Source: Roseovarius sp. EL26 (GTDB lineage: Bacteria > Pseudomonadota > Alphaproteobacteria > Rhodobacterales > Rhodobacteraceae). Taken from it: a stretch of 64,000 nucleotides of DNA. Location of the stretch: assembly GCF_900327775.1 (NCBI RefSeq), contig NZ_OUMZ01000006.1, positions 434,001-498,000 on the forward strand. Direction: 5' to 3'. The notes beneath the pieces are model-generated. The model ran no database searches and had not been told where the DNA came from. It saw only the letters and a program-made list of their open reading frames with translations. The position numbers were made by a program, and so were the translations under genes. How positions within the stretch are numbered: position 1 is the stretch's first letter; each line of letters begins with the position of its first letter. Of this stretch, positions 55,215 through 63,083 are shown one piece after another.

Positions 55215-56218
55215 TTTGCACTGAACCCAAAGTCATCAGCATAGGCAAAAATTGCGGGTTGGCCGCCGGTGTGCCAAAATAATATTTTCTGCCGCTGTCG
55301 TTCGGGCGCATGGTAGATCAGTCCAGCCATGACTTTTCCGGTATAGGTCGGGTCCAGAAACTGGCCCTCTTTCTGGGCGGCCAGAGTGATGGCATTGCGC
55401 GTGTCATCCGACATTTTTCCGTAGCCGGGGGCAAGGGCGCAGTCATCCAGAATAATGTCCGCGCCGTTAGTTGGATTTTCACACTCCAAAAGCTGTGAAA
55501 GATCTTCAAGGCGTTGGTGCACACGCGTTGTTTGCGTTGTTGCATCACGTCGCACACAGATGCCAATGACAGGTGTCTGATCGCCGAGTAGACGTAAGCC
55601 AAACAACAGCCCGCAGTGAGTGAGCGCCGAGCCGGAACCGATGTAAATCGCATCAAATGTCTGCGATTGGTTGCTGAGTTCACGCGCCGCGTCGATATAG
55701 CCTAACGCCCCGGTTGGGGGGTGGTCTGCCGATAACGGGACAATGAATGGAATCTCTCCGGAATTTTTCAGACCTTTTGCGATTTCGCGCAGTCGCCTAT
55801 CTGCGCCTGTTTCGTCCTCTCCTTCGGGATAGCTATAGAGAGTGGTCCCCATCAGTTTGTTGAGCAACACGTTCCCGTTTTCTCGGTAAAGCGGTGATGG
55901 ATCGGGCACGCGTTCTTCAAGCTGGATATGGCAGCCCATGCCAAGGCGTGCGGCCATTGCCGCCGTGGTGCGCACGAAATTTGACTGTACTGCGCCAGTG
56001 ATCAATACCTGCGTGGCCTCTATGGCCTGCGCTTTGCCCAGATAAAACTCGAGCTGGCGAACTTTGTTGCCGCCCATCCCGATCCCGGTGCAGTCATCAC
56101 GCTTGATCCACAGGTCAAGTCCGAGTGCCGCGCCCAAGTTGGGCATGGCCTCAAGCGACGTGGGAAGATGCCCCATGCAGGCGCGTGGAAATTGCGATAA
56201 GAGCGTTTCAATAGTCAT
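55211..56218 (-). CDS. PLP-dependent D-cysteine desulfhydrase / cysteate sulfo-lyase family enzyme
   Basis: Fold-type II PLP enzyme of 335 residues. I start at the ATG at 56218 (MTIETLLSQFPRACMGHLPT), preceded by GATAGGGTG on the complement; a longer frame up to 56284 is not needed. The PLP-lysine segment is IKRDDCTGIGMGGNKVRQLEF at about 38-58, and the phosphate-binding GSGSALTHCGLLFGL is near 190-205. The family includes DcyD (D-cysteine to pyruvate, H2S, NH3), ACC deaminase and CuyA (L-cysteate sulfo-lyase); I cannot choose among them from sequence alone. It is the first gene of a three-gene overlapping operon with a zinc-ribbon microprotein and a DUF1989 protein. Confidence 0.85.
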   Translation of the reverse strand: MTIETLLSQFPRACMGHLPTSLEAMPNLGAALGLDLWIKRDDCTGIGMGGNKVRQLEFYLGKAQAIEATQVLITGAVQSNFVRTTAAMAARLGMGCHIQLEERVPDPSPLYRENGNVLLNKLMGTTLYSYPEGEDETGADRRLREIAKGLKNSGEIPFIVPLSADHPPTGALGYIDAARELSNQSQTFDAIYIGSGSALTHCGLLFGLRLLGDQTPVIGICVRRDATTQTTRVHQRLEDLSQLLECENPTNGADIILDDCALAPGYGKMSDDTRNAITLAAQKEGQFLDPTYTGKVMAGLIYHAPERQRQKILFWHTGGQPAIFAYADDFGFSAK

Positions 56219-56324
56219 CACCCTATCTCTGGCCTGTGATGGATATTTGTCAATCCTACGGCCATGTTTGGATTTGTCCTGCATTCCCCTGTCACCAATT
56301 TCATTATCGTGTTACGGCGATGGA

Positions 56325-58580
56325 ATGAGCCAGATGCCAACAAAAGCAGAGATTCTTGAATGGATTTCTGAACACCCGACCCAAACCACGAAACGTGATA
56401 TTGCCAAAGCCTTTGGTATCAAAGGGGCTGCGCGGATTGATCTTAAGCGCATGCTTAAGGAGCTGGAGGCCGAAGGTCATCTGGCAAAATCCAAGAAAAC
56501 CTATCTTGATCCTGAAAAACTGCCACCTGTTAGCGTGTTGCGGGTTTCCGGGCAAACCAATGATGGCGATCTGACTGCGACTGCGCTTGAATGGCACGGC
56601 GAGGGGGCCGAGCCGGTGGTTCTGATGATTCCACGTGCGGGTGACCCGGCGTTGGGCGAAGGCGACCGTATTTTGGCCCGCCTGCAAGAAGTGACTGGCG
56701 AAGATCATCACTATGAGGGGCGTTTGATCCGGCGGATTGGGACCAACCCGAAAAAAGTATTGGGGATCTTCCGCAAAGGGGCCGAAGGTGGGCGCATTTT
56801 GCCCATTGATAAAGGCGACAACAAAGAATGGCTTGTGGTCTCTGATGGGGTTCGCGGTGCGAAAGACGGCGAACTTGTCGAGGCAGAACAAGCCGGGCCA
56901 AAGGGCCGCATGGGTTTGCCACGTGCGCGCATTACTTCCCGTCTGGGCGACCCAAGTGCGCCAAAGGCAGTTTCACTGATTGCAATCCGGCAACATGGCA
57001 TCCCTGATGATTTCCCCGACGAGGTGATCGCGGAAGCAGACAGCAAGAAACCCGCTGGTATGAGTGGTCGTGAGGATTTGCGCGATATGCCACTTGTGAC
57101 TATTGATCCGCCTGATGCGCGGGATCATGACGATGCGGTATGGGCACACGCCGATGATGATCTGAAAAATGAGGGTGGTCACGTCATCTGGGTGGCGATT
57201 GCCGATGTTGCTCATTATGTGCAGCCGGGCTCTGCGCTGGATGCCGAGGCCCGCAAACGTGGCAACTCAAGCTATTTCCCAGACCGCGTTGTGCCGATGC
57301 TGCCGGACCGGTTGTCTGGTGATCTGTGTTCTTTGCATGAGGGGGTGCCGCGTGCTTGTCTTGCGGTGCGCATGCAGATCGATGCCGACGGCAACAAGAT
57401 TGGCCAGCGTTTTGTGCGCGGGTTGATGAAGTCAGTGGCTTCCCTGAACTACGCCGAAGTGCAGCAAGCCGTCGATGGTGCGCCAAATGAAAAATGCACC
57501 CCTTTGATGGACGATATTATTCTTCCAATTTACGCGGCATATGCGGCCTTGAAAAAGGCCCGGGCGCAGCGCCAGCCGCTGGATCTGGATCTACCGGAAC
57601 GCAAGGTTGTGTTGAGCGAAGACGGTAAGGTGTCGTCAGTCAGTTTTACGGAGCGACTTGATGCTCATAAACTGATCGAAGAATGCATGGTTCTGGCCAA
57701 TGTGGCCGCCGCCGAGACATTGACGGCCAAAAAGTCACCACTGCTGTTCCGCGTACATGAAGAACCCGCACCAGAGAAACTGGAAAGCTTGCGGGAAGTG
57801 GCGCAAACTGCAGGGCTGGTGTTGGCCAAAGGCCAGGTGCTGAAAACTGCGCACCTGAATGCTTTGTTGCATGCCGCGGCGGGAACAGATCATGCCGAGG
57901 TGGTCAATATGTCCACCCTGCGGTCAATGACGCAGGCTTACTATAGCCCGACGAACTTCGGGCATTTCGGGCTGGCGTTGCGGTCATACGGACATTTCAC
58001 CTCTCCCATTCGACGCTATGCAGATCTTATTGTGCATCGGTCCTTGGTGTCCGCCCATGGCTGGGGTGAGGATGGCTTGCAGCCGTACGATATTGAACGG
58101 TTGGAGGGCACTGCAAAGCATATCTCTGATACCGAACGGCGTTCGATGATCGCTGAGCGTGATACCAATGATCGGTATCTGGCGGCGTTTTTGTCTGAAC
58201 GTTTGGGCGAGGAATTCACCGGTCGGATCAGCGGCATTGCCAACTTTGGCGCCTTTGTGCGGTTGGACGAAACCGGGGCAGACGGGTTGATCCCGATGCG
58301 GGCTTTGGGGCGAGAATATTACCATTTGGATCGGGATGCGGGCACTTTGACCGGCTCTGACACGGGTATCGTGATCGGATTAGGCCAGCGGGTGACGGTC
58401 AAACTGAGCGAAGCCGCACCCGTTACGGGCGGCGTCGCGCTGGAATTGATCAGCCTTGATGGCAAAATAGTCAAACGCGGTGGCGGATCTCATAAGGGAC
58501 GTGGCGCTAAGCGTAAACATGTCAAATCAAAGCGTAAATCGGATAAGGTTAAGCGCAAGGTCAAGCGCAGCCGAACATAA
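56325..58580 (+). CDS. rnr: Ribonuclease R
   Basis: Processive 3'-5' exoribonuclease of the RNase II family that degrades structured RNA. I start at ATG 56325 (MSQMPTKAEILEWISEHP), with ATG 56334 a close alternative; upstream open frame is antisense to the PLP gene. The 751 residues have an N-terminal winged-helix region (about 5-60), cold-shock domains, the RNB catalytic motif DPPDARDHDDAVWA near 349-362 with its metal-binding aspartates, and the S1 domain near the end (GRISGIANFGAFVRLDETGADGLIP). A lysine/arginine-rich tail ends the protein, as in other RNase R proteins. It is divergent from the PLP operon. Confidence 0.95.
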   Translation: MSQMPTKAEILEWISEHPTQTTKRDIAKAFGIKGAARIDLKRMLKELEAEGHLAKSKKTYLDPEKLPPVSVLRVSGQTNDGDLTATALEWHGEGAEPVVLMIPRAGDPALGEGDRILARLQEVTGEDHHYEGRLIRRIGTNPKKVLGIFRKGAEGGRILPIDKGDNKEWLVVSDGVRGAKDGELVEAEQAGPKGRMGLPRARITSRLGDPSAPKAVSLIAIRQHGIPDDFPDEVIAEADSKKPAGMSGREDLRDMPLVTIDPPDARDHDDAVWAHADDDLKNEGGHVIWVAIADVAHYVQPGSALDAEARKRGNSSYFPDRVVPMLPDRLSGDLCSLHEGVPRACLAVRMQIDADGNKIGQRFVRGLMKSVASLNYAEVQQAVDGAPNEKCTPLMDDIILPIYAAYAALKKARAQRQPLDLDLPERKVVLSEDGKVSSVSFTERLDAHKLIEECMVLANVAAAETLTAKKSPLLFRVHEEPAPEKLESLREVAQTAGLVLAKGQVLKTAHLNALLHAAAGTDHAEVVNMSTLRSMTQAYYSPTNFGHFGLALRSYGHFTSPIRRYADLIVHRSLVSAHGWGEDGLQPYDIERLEGTAKHISDTERRSMIAERDTNDRYLAAFLSERLGEEFTGRISGIANFGAFVRLDETGADGLIPMRALGREYYHLDRDAGTLTGSDTGIVIGLGQRVTVKLSEAAPVTGGVALELISLDGKIVKRGGGSHKGRGAKRKHVKSKRKSDKVKRKVKRSRT

Positions 58581-58593
58581 GTGGCAAGAGTTC

Positions 58594-58625
58594 GCAATCA
58601 CCGCGATTGCTACCTTTTGCTTTTG
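58594..58625 (+). terminator. Weak hairpin after rnr
   Basis: GCAATC (58594-58599) and GATTGC (58605-58610) form a 6-bp stem with a 5-base loop, followed by CTTTTGCTTTTG. It is a possible but weak terminator. Confidence 0.4.
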
Positions 58626-58670
58626 CAGAGGCCGGTCTATGTTCAAGAAAACATAGTATGAGGCTGAGCA

Positions 58671-60008
58671 ATGCGTTCTTTTCTTTTGTTTACGGTGATT
58701 TCTAGCTTTGCAACGGTGGCAATTGCTGCTCCGGTTGAAACATCTTTGCGGCCAAAAGAGCGGCCTGAAAATGCGCAAGTCGGCGAATACACAGTGGCCT
58801 CTGTGGCGCCGCAAAAGGTTTTGCGTCCGGTAATCCGGCCTGAGGGTTTGCAAAACAATGCAACAAATGATGTCATGAAAGTTGCCACCGGAAATGCCAG
58901 TTTTGACAATTGGGTCAAAGGTTTTAGAGGCCGCGCATTGGCGCAAGGGATCAGTCCACAAGTGTTTGATCGCGCCTTCAAGGGTGTGCGCTACAATGCG
59001 GACATCATCAAAAAAGATCGCAATCAGTCAGAATTTAAAAGCCAGATATGGGATTATCTGGACAATGCCACTTCGCCTGTCCGGGTGGATAATGGCAAAA
59101 AGGCCTTGAAGAAACATCGTCGCGCGCTGGAGCGGATTGAAAAAGCGTATGGTGTCGACAAAGAAGTGGTTGCGGCTGTCTGGGGCATGGAAAGCACTTA
59201 CGGCGAACGTCGTGGTACGATCCCGGTGATCGAGGCGACTGCGACATTGTCCTATGATGGGCGGCGTGGGGCGTTCTTTGAAAAGCAGTTGATTGCGGCG
59301 CTGAAGATTTTGCAAACAGGTGATACGACCCCGAAAAACCTGAAAGGTTCCTGGGCCGGCGCCATGGGGCACACGCAGTTCATCCCGACCTCATATCAGG
59401 CTTATGCCGTTGATTTCACTGGTGATGGCCGACGTGACATTTGGTCAGATGACCCATCGGATGCGCTGGCCTCGACCGCGGCTTACCTGCAACGGCACGG
59501 GTGGAAAAAAGGCCAGCCTTGGGGCGTCGAAGTGCGCGTTCCTAATGGGTTCAGCGTCTCGCGCAAGACCAAAAAGATGCCATCAGCTTGGGCTCAGTCG
59601 GGCGTTGTTGATATGCAGGGCCGCCCCGTACGGGACTATGGCAGCGCATCTATCTATCAGCCTGCGGGAAAATCCGGACCTGCGTTTATGACCTTCAACA
59701 ACTTCAAGGTCATTACGCGGTATAACAACTCTGACGCCTATGTGATGGGTGTCGGACATCTGAGCGACCGGCTCAAAGGTAAGCCACCAATTCAAGGCAA
59801 ATGGCCACGTGGTTATGACCCGTTGAGCTTTGAAGAGCGCAAAGAGATGCAGAAGCGTCTCAAGCGCAAGGGCTATAAGATTGAGAAAATCGACGGAATC
59901 ATTGGCCCGAACTCTCGCAAGGCCATTGTTGCGTATCAAAAATCAGTGGGTCTGAAACCGGATGGGTTTGCTAGCCAAGATGTTCTGAAAAGCCTGAAAA
60001 AGCGCTGA
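58671..60008 (+). CDS. MltB-type lytic murein transglycosylase with peptidoglycan-binding domain
   Basis: Periplasmic enzyme that cleaves glycan strands with formation of 1,6-anhydromuramyl ends. The 445-residue protein has a signal peptide (MRSFLLFTVISSFATVAIAA) and a low-complexity region, then the transglycosylase domain with the catalytic glutamate in VWGMESTYGERRG, FPIP-like AATLSYDGRRGAFFEKQL, and AGAMGHTQFIPTSYQAYAVDFTGDGRRDIW. A C-terminal PG_binding_1 module (about 385-445; KRKGYKIEKIDGIIGPNSRKAIVAYQKSVGLKPDGF) follows. This domain order is common in alphaproteobacterial MltB homologues. It lies 90 bp after rnr. Confidence 0.93.
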   Translation: MRSFLLFTVISSFATVAIAAPVETSLRPKERPENAQVGEYTVASVAPQKVLRPVIRPEGLQNNATNDVMKVATGNASFDNWVKGFRGRALAQGISPQVFDRAFKGVRYNADIIKKDRNQSEFKSQIWDYLDNATSPVRVDNGKKALKKHRRALERIEKAYGVDKEVVAAVWGMESTYGERRGTIPVIEATATLSYDGRRGAFFEKQLIAALKILQTGDTTPKNLKGSWAGAMGHTQFIPTSYQAYAVDFTGDGRRDIWSDDPSDALASTAAYLQRHGWKKGQPWGVEVRVPNGFSVSRKTKKMPSAWAQSGVVDMQGRPVRDYGSASIYQPAGKSGPAFMTFNNFKVITRYNNSDAYVMGVGHLSDRLKGKPPIQGKWPRGYDPLSFEERKEMQKRLKRKGYKIEKIDGIIGPNSRKAIVAYQKSVGLKPDGFASQDVLKSLKKR

Positions 60009-60124
60009 TTGGTGTAAAAGACACTCACATTACACATATTCGGACATCTCAGTTTCCGCCGATTGAGCTGCGCAGGTAATTCTGTTACCCGCGCAGTTAA
60101 ACGTGGATCAGCTGAGCGAGAAAA

Positions 60125-61609
60125 ATGCCCAACAATGATTTAGAAACCCGTCACCTGGAGACATTGGACCGTGACCTTGGACGGTTGTCCAACCTTGAAC
60201 GGGCAACGGCCTATGTGGCGCGCCCATTGGTTGGGCCGGGTATCTCGCTGGTATTTGTGGTGTTGGCTAGCCTTCTAGCGATGGTCTTCTTTGGCGAATC
60301 CACCAACACCTTTGTTGTGATTATCGCCGCCGGTTTCGGCGCCTATATGGCGCTGAACATCGGTGCGAATGATGTGGCCAATAATATGGGCCCAGCGGTG
60401 GGGGCCAATGCGCTAAGCATGGGCGGGGCGATTGCAATCGCTGTTGTCTTTGAAAGTGCTGGGGCCTTGTTGGCAGGGGGCGATGTTGTGTCCACCATTG
60501 CCAAAGGCATTATCGCACCAGAAAGTATGCAAACCGCGTCTGTTTTTATCTGGGCAATGTTGGCAGCACTTCTGTCGGCAGCGCTTTGGGTTAATCTGGC
60601 GACATGGATCGGCGCGCCGGTATCAACGACACACTCGGTCGTCGGTGGCGTGATGGGCGCTGGCATCGCTGCAGCAGGGTTTGCTGCCGTGAACTGGGCC
60701 ACAATGGGCAAGATTGCTGCCAGCTGGGTGATTTCCCCAGTTCTGGGCGGTGCAATTGCGGCAGGTTTCCTATTTCTTATCAAAGAGCGCATCATCTATC
60801 AGGATGACAAAATTGCGGCCGCGCGGAAATGGGTGCCCATCTTGGTAGGGATCATGGGCGGGGCATTTGCAGCCTATTTGGCACTGAAGGGCCTGAAGAA
60901 AGTTATCAAGATCGATCTTCTGACAGCATTGATGATCGGCGCGGCCGTTGGCGCGCTGGTCTGGGCTATCATGATCCCGGTGATCCGGCGCCAATCTGTT
61001 GGTCTGGAAAACCGCAACAAATCACTGAAAGTTCTGTTTGGTATTCCGCTGGTAGTGTCGGCTGCCTTGTTGAGTTTTGCGCATGGAGCCAACGATGTGG
61101 CGAACGCCGTCGGGCCGTTGGCTGCGATTGTGCAAGCCTCGCAATCCGGGGATTTCACCGCGGCCGTTTCTATTCCGCTTTGGGTGATGGTGATTGGCGC
61201 ACTGGGGATTTCCTTTGGTTTGTTCCTGTTTGGACCTAAGCTGATCAGAATGGTGGGCAGCCAGATCACTAAGCTGAACCCAATGCGCGCCTATTGTGTC
61301 GCCCTGTCGGCAGCCATCACCGTGATTGTCGCCAGTTGGCTAGGCTTGCCGGTCAGCTCAACCCACATTGCCGTGGGGGGCGTTTTTGGGGTTGGGTTTT
61401 TCCGTGAATGGGATGCTGAGCGCCGCATGAAGAAAGCACGGATTGCCGTTCCCGCAGCGGATGTGCAGCCTTTGGAGGAACGCCGTCGCCGGAAGCTGGT
61501 GCGTAGATCACACTTCCTGACCATTATCGCAGCTTGGGTCATTACTGTGCCTGCCGCCGCGATACTGTCGGCCTTGATCTTTTTTGTGATCAGCTTGATT
61601 GCGGGGTAA
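60125..61609 (+). CDS. pit: Inorganic phosphate transporter (PiT family)
   Basis: Low-affinity phosphate/metal-phosphate symporter of the inner membrane. The 494-residue protein contains the duplicated PiT signature: GANDVANNMGPAVGA in the first half and GANDVANAVGPLAAI in the second, each followed by helices and, later, GAPVSTTHSVVGGV and GLPVSSTHIAVGGV. About 11-12 hydrophobic segments are visible, with a hydrophilic loop between the halves. The N-terminal 40 residues are a longer cytosolic extension than in PitA. No regulator of phosphate genes is adjacent. Confidence 0.94.
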   Translation: MPNNDLETRHLETLDRDLGRLSNLERATAYVARPLVGPGISLVFVVLASLLAMVFFGESTNTFVVIIAAGFGAYMALNIGANDVANNMGPAVGANALSMGGAIAIAVVFESAGALLAGGDVVSTIAKGIIAPESMQTASVFIWAMLAALLSAALWVNLATWIGAPVSTTHSVVGGVMGAGIAAAGFAAVNWATMGKIAASWVISPVLGGAIAAGFLFLIKERIIYQDDKIAAARKWVPILVGIMGGAFAAYLALKGLKKVIKIDLLTALMIGAAVGALVWAIMIPVIRRQSVGLENRNKSLKVLFGIPLVVSAALLSFAHGANDVANAVGPLAAIVQASQSGDFTAAVSIPLWVMVIGALGISFGLFLFGPKLIRMVGSQITKLNPMRAYCVALSAAITVIVASWLGLPVSSTHIAVGGVFGVGFFREWDAERRMKKARIAVPAADVQPLEERRRRKLVRRSHFLTIIAAWVITVPAAAILSALIFFVISLIAG

Positions 61610-61631
61610 GCTGTTGAAGTAGGCTTCATGT

Positions 61632-61669
61632 TTACGCTGGCCTTCGGTAGCGTCCGAGGGCCAGCGTAA
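61632..61669. terminator. Long perfect hairpin between pit and lysR
   Basis: TTACGCTGGCCTTCGG (61632-61647) pairs along its full 16 bases with CCGAGGGCCAGCGTAA (61654-61669) with one G-U wobble and a 6-base loop. It lies between convergent genes, so it can terminate both; T tracts are weak. Confidence 0.8.
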
Positions 61670-61677
61670 TATGGACT

Positions 61678-62535
61678 TCACCGCAGAGCGTTTCGGAGTC
61701 GTGATATCAGCGCCTTTACATTTTTAGGAGGTGTTTTTCCGTGCTGGTGCAGAGCATATATTGGGGTTTCTGAGATTGGCAAAAGCTGTACCAGTGTCTT
61801 GCTGCCTTGCGCAATTAAGTCCGGGAGAAGCGCTATACCAAATCCGTCTTCGACAAAGGCTTTTACCCCAAGAATTGTGTTGCTGCGGGCTGCGGGGAGA
61901 ACTTGCAGCGTTTCGCCAGACGAGGATCGATACCTGATTGGGTTGCCTTGCCAATCATTAGCAATATGTGCCCAATTCTGCAGGTCCAGCAGGGTTATTG
62001 GCGGATTGCCCATGCGCTCAAGATAATGCGGTGCGCCATATATGCTTTCACGTAGAGTCCCGATACGAGAAATATGGGCGGACTGCGGAGCACTTGCCCC
62101 CACACGAATGGCCAGATCAATCTGATGTTCTACAAGGTTGACTGGGCTATCTTCGGCGATAAGGCGTGGTTTTATGCCCTGCGTTTTTGCTAGGTCGGAT
62201 AGGATAGGAACCAGAACAGAATGGCAAAGAGCATGGGGCGCGGTAATGGTCAATGTCTCACCTTGTCTGATCTGCGCAGCCGTGAGTGTTTGCTGCAACT
62301 CCTGCTGCGCTTGCCTGAGGGTCTGACATGCAGGTATCAGCTTGGAGCCGGTTTCAGTCAATGACATCGATCGGGTTGTTCTGAAAAGAAGCTTTGCCCC
62401 GAGTGTATCTTCGACCCGTTTAAGTGCCTGGCTTATAGCGGATTTGGTTAATCCGGTCTGTTGCGCAGCAATGGTCATGCTGCGGGTCTCGGTGAGGGTC
62501 AAAAAGATGAGAAGGTCATTGGTATTGGGTGTCAT
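61678..62535 (-). CDS. LysR family transcriptional regulator
   Basis: A 285-residue regulator. The N-terminal winged helix-turn-helix (about 5-65; LLIFLTLTETRSMTIAAQQTGLTKSAISQALKRVEDTLGAKLLFRTTRSM) is standard, and the effector-binding domain spans about 92-285. It is divergent from a SnoaL-like gene across a 99-bp AT-rich spacer that carries overlapping dyads next to its start codon. The natural inference is autoregulation and control of the neighbour. Effector unknown. Confidence 0.92.
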   Translation of the reverse strand: MTPNTNDLLIFLTLTETRSMTIAAQQTGLTKSAISQALKRVEDTLGAKLLFRTTRSMSLTETGSKLIPACQTLRQAQQELQQTLTAAQIRQGETLTITAPHALCHSVLVPILSDLAKTQGIKPRLIAEDSPVNLVEHQIDLAIRVGASAPQSAHISRIGTLRESIYGAPHYLERMGNPPITLLDLQNWAHIANDWQGNPIRYRSSSGETLQVLPAARSNTILGVKAFVEDGFGIALLPDLIAQGSKTLVQLLPISETPIYALHQHGKTPPKNVKALISRLRNALR

Positions 62536-62536
62536 A

Positions 62537-62563
62537 GTTTAATATTACTAAACAATAATTTAG
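62537..62563. promoter_or_regulatory. AT-rich dyads between lysR and SnoaL-like gene
   Basis: GTTTAATATTACTAAAC (62537-62553) has seven of eight paired positions, and CTAAACAATAATTTAG (62548-62563) has five-base arms. Both overlap the promoter side of lysR. They are candidate LysR binding sites, though in AT-rich DNA such dyads arise by chance. Confidence 0.4.
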
Positions 62564-62634
62564 AACAATAAAACTTGTTTTATGTGTCTGATCATCGCAA
62601 TTGAATTTTAATAAAGTTACAAAACTGGAGCAAC

Positions 62635-63003
62635 ATGATGGCAACTAAAATTGAAACCGCAGCGCAGAATAAGCTGGCTGTTTGGAAAGCAGCCTTTAAT
62701 GCCGGAGACGCAGCAGGCTGTGCTGCCTGCTATGAGGAAGATGCGTTGATGGTTGTAACGCCATTTGGTGAATTCAAGGGGCGGACAGCTATTCAGGCGT
62801 TTTGGACGGATCTGATTGGAAAAGGGTTTTCCAATGTGGATTATTCAGGTGTTAAACTTGAGGTGCTTGATGAAGCCTCCGCGGTGATTTCAGCGTCTTG
62901 GACGATGAACAATGCCCACGGGATTATCACCAAAGAACTTTGGGTGCTGCAGGCGGATGGTGCGGCGTTGCTGCGCGAAGACCACTTCGAAGTGCAAGGG
63001 TGA
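62635..63003 (+). CDS. SnoaL-like / DUF4440 (NTF2-fold) protein
   Basis: A 122-residue single-domain protein with the cone-shaped NTF2/SnoaL fold signature: KLAVWKAAFNAGDAAGCAACYEEDALMVVTPFGEFKGRTAIQAFWTDLI. Such proteins act as small isomerases, hydratases or ligand binders, or are non-catalytic. Starts ATG 62635 or 62638. The divergent LysR regulator probably controls it. No clear catalytic residue can be assigned. Confidence 0.85.
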   Translation: MMATKIETAAQNKLAVWKAAFNAGDAAGCAACYEEDALMVVTPFGEFKGRTAIQAFWTDLIGKGFSNVDYSGVKLEVLDEASAVISASWTMNNAHGIITKELWVLQADGAALLREDHFEVQG

Positions 63004-63033
63004 ATCTATTCCCTACGAAGTGGCATGAAATGG

Positions 63034-63064
63034 AAAAGCCGGAGCGATTGCCCCGGCTTTTTGC
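63034..63064. terminator. Bidirectional terminator between SnoaL-like gene and ctpA
   Basis: AAAAGCCGG (63034-63042) and CCGGCTTTT (63053-63061) pair perfectly around a 10-base loop. T and A tracts flank it on both strands, fitting termination from both sides. Confidence 0.85.
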
Positions 63065-63083
63065 AGAATGATTTGATCAAGCT

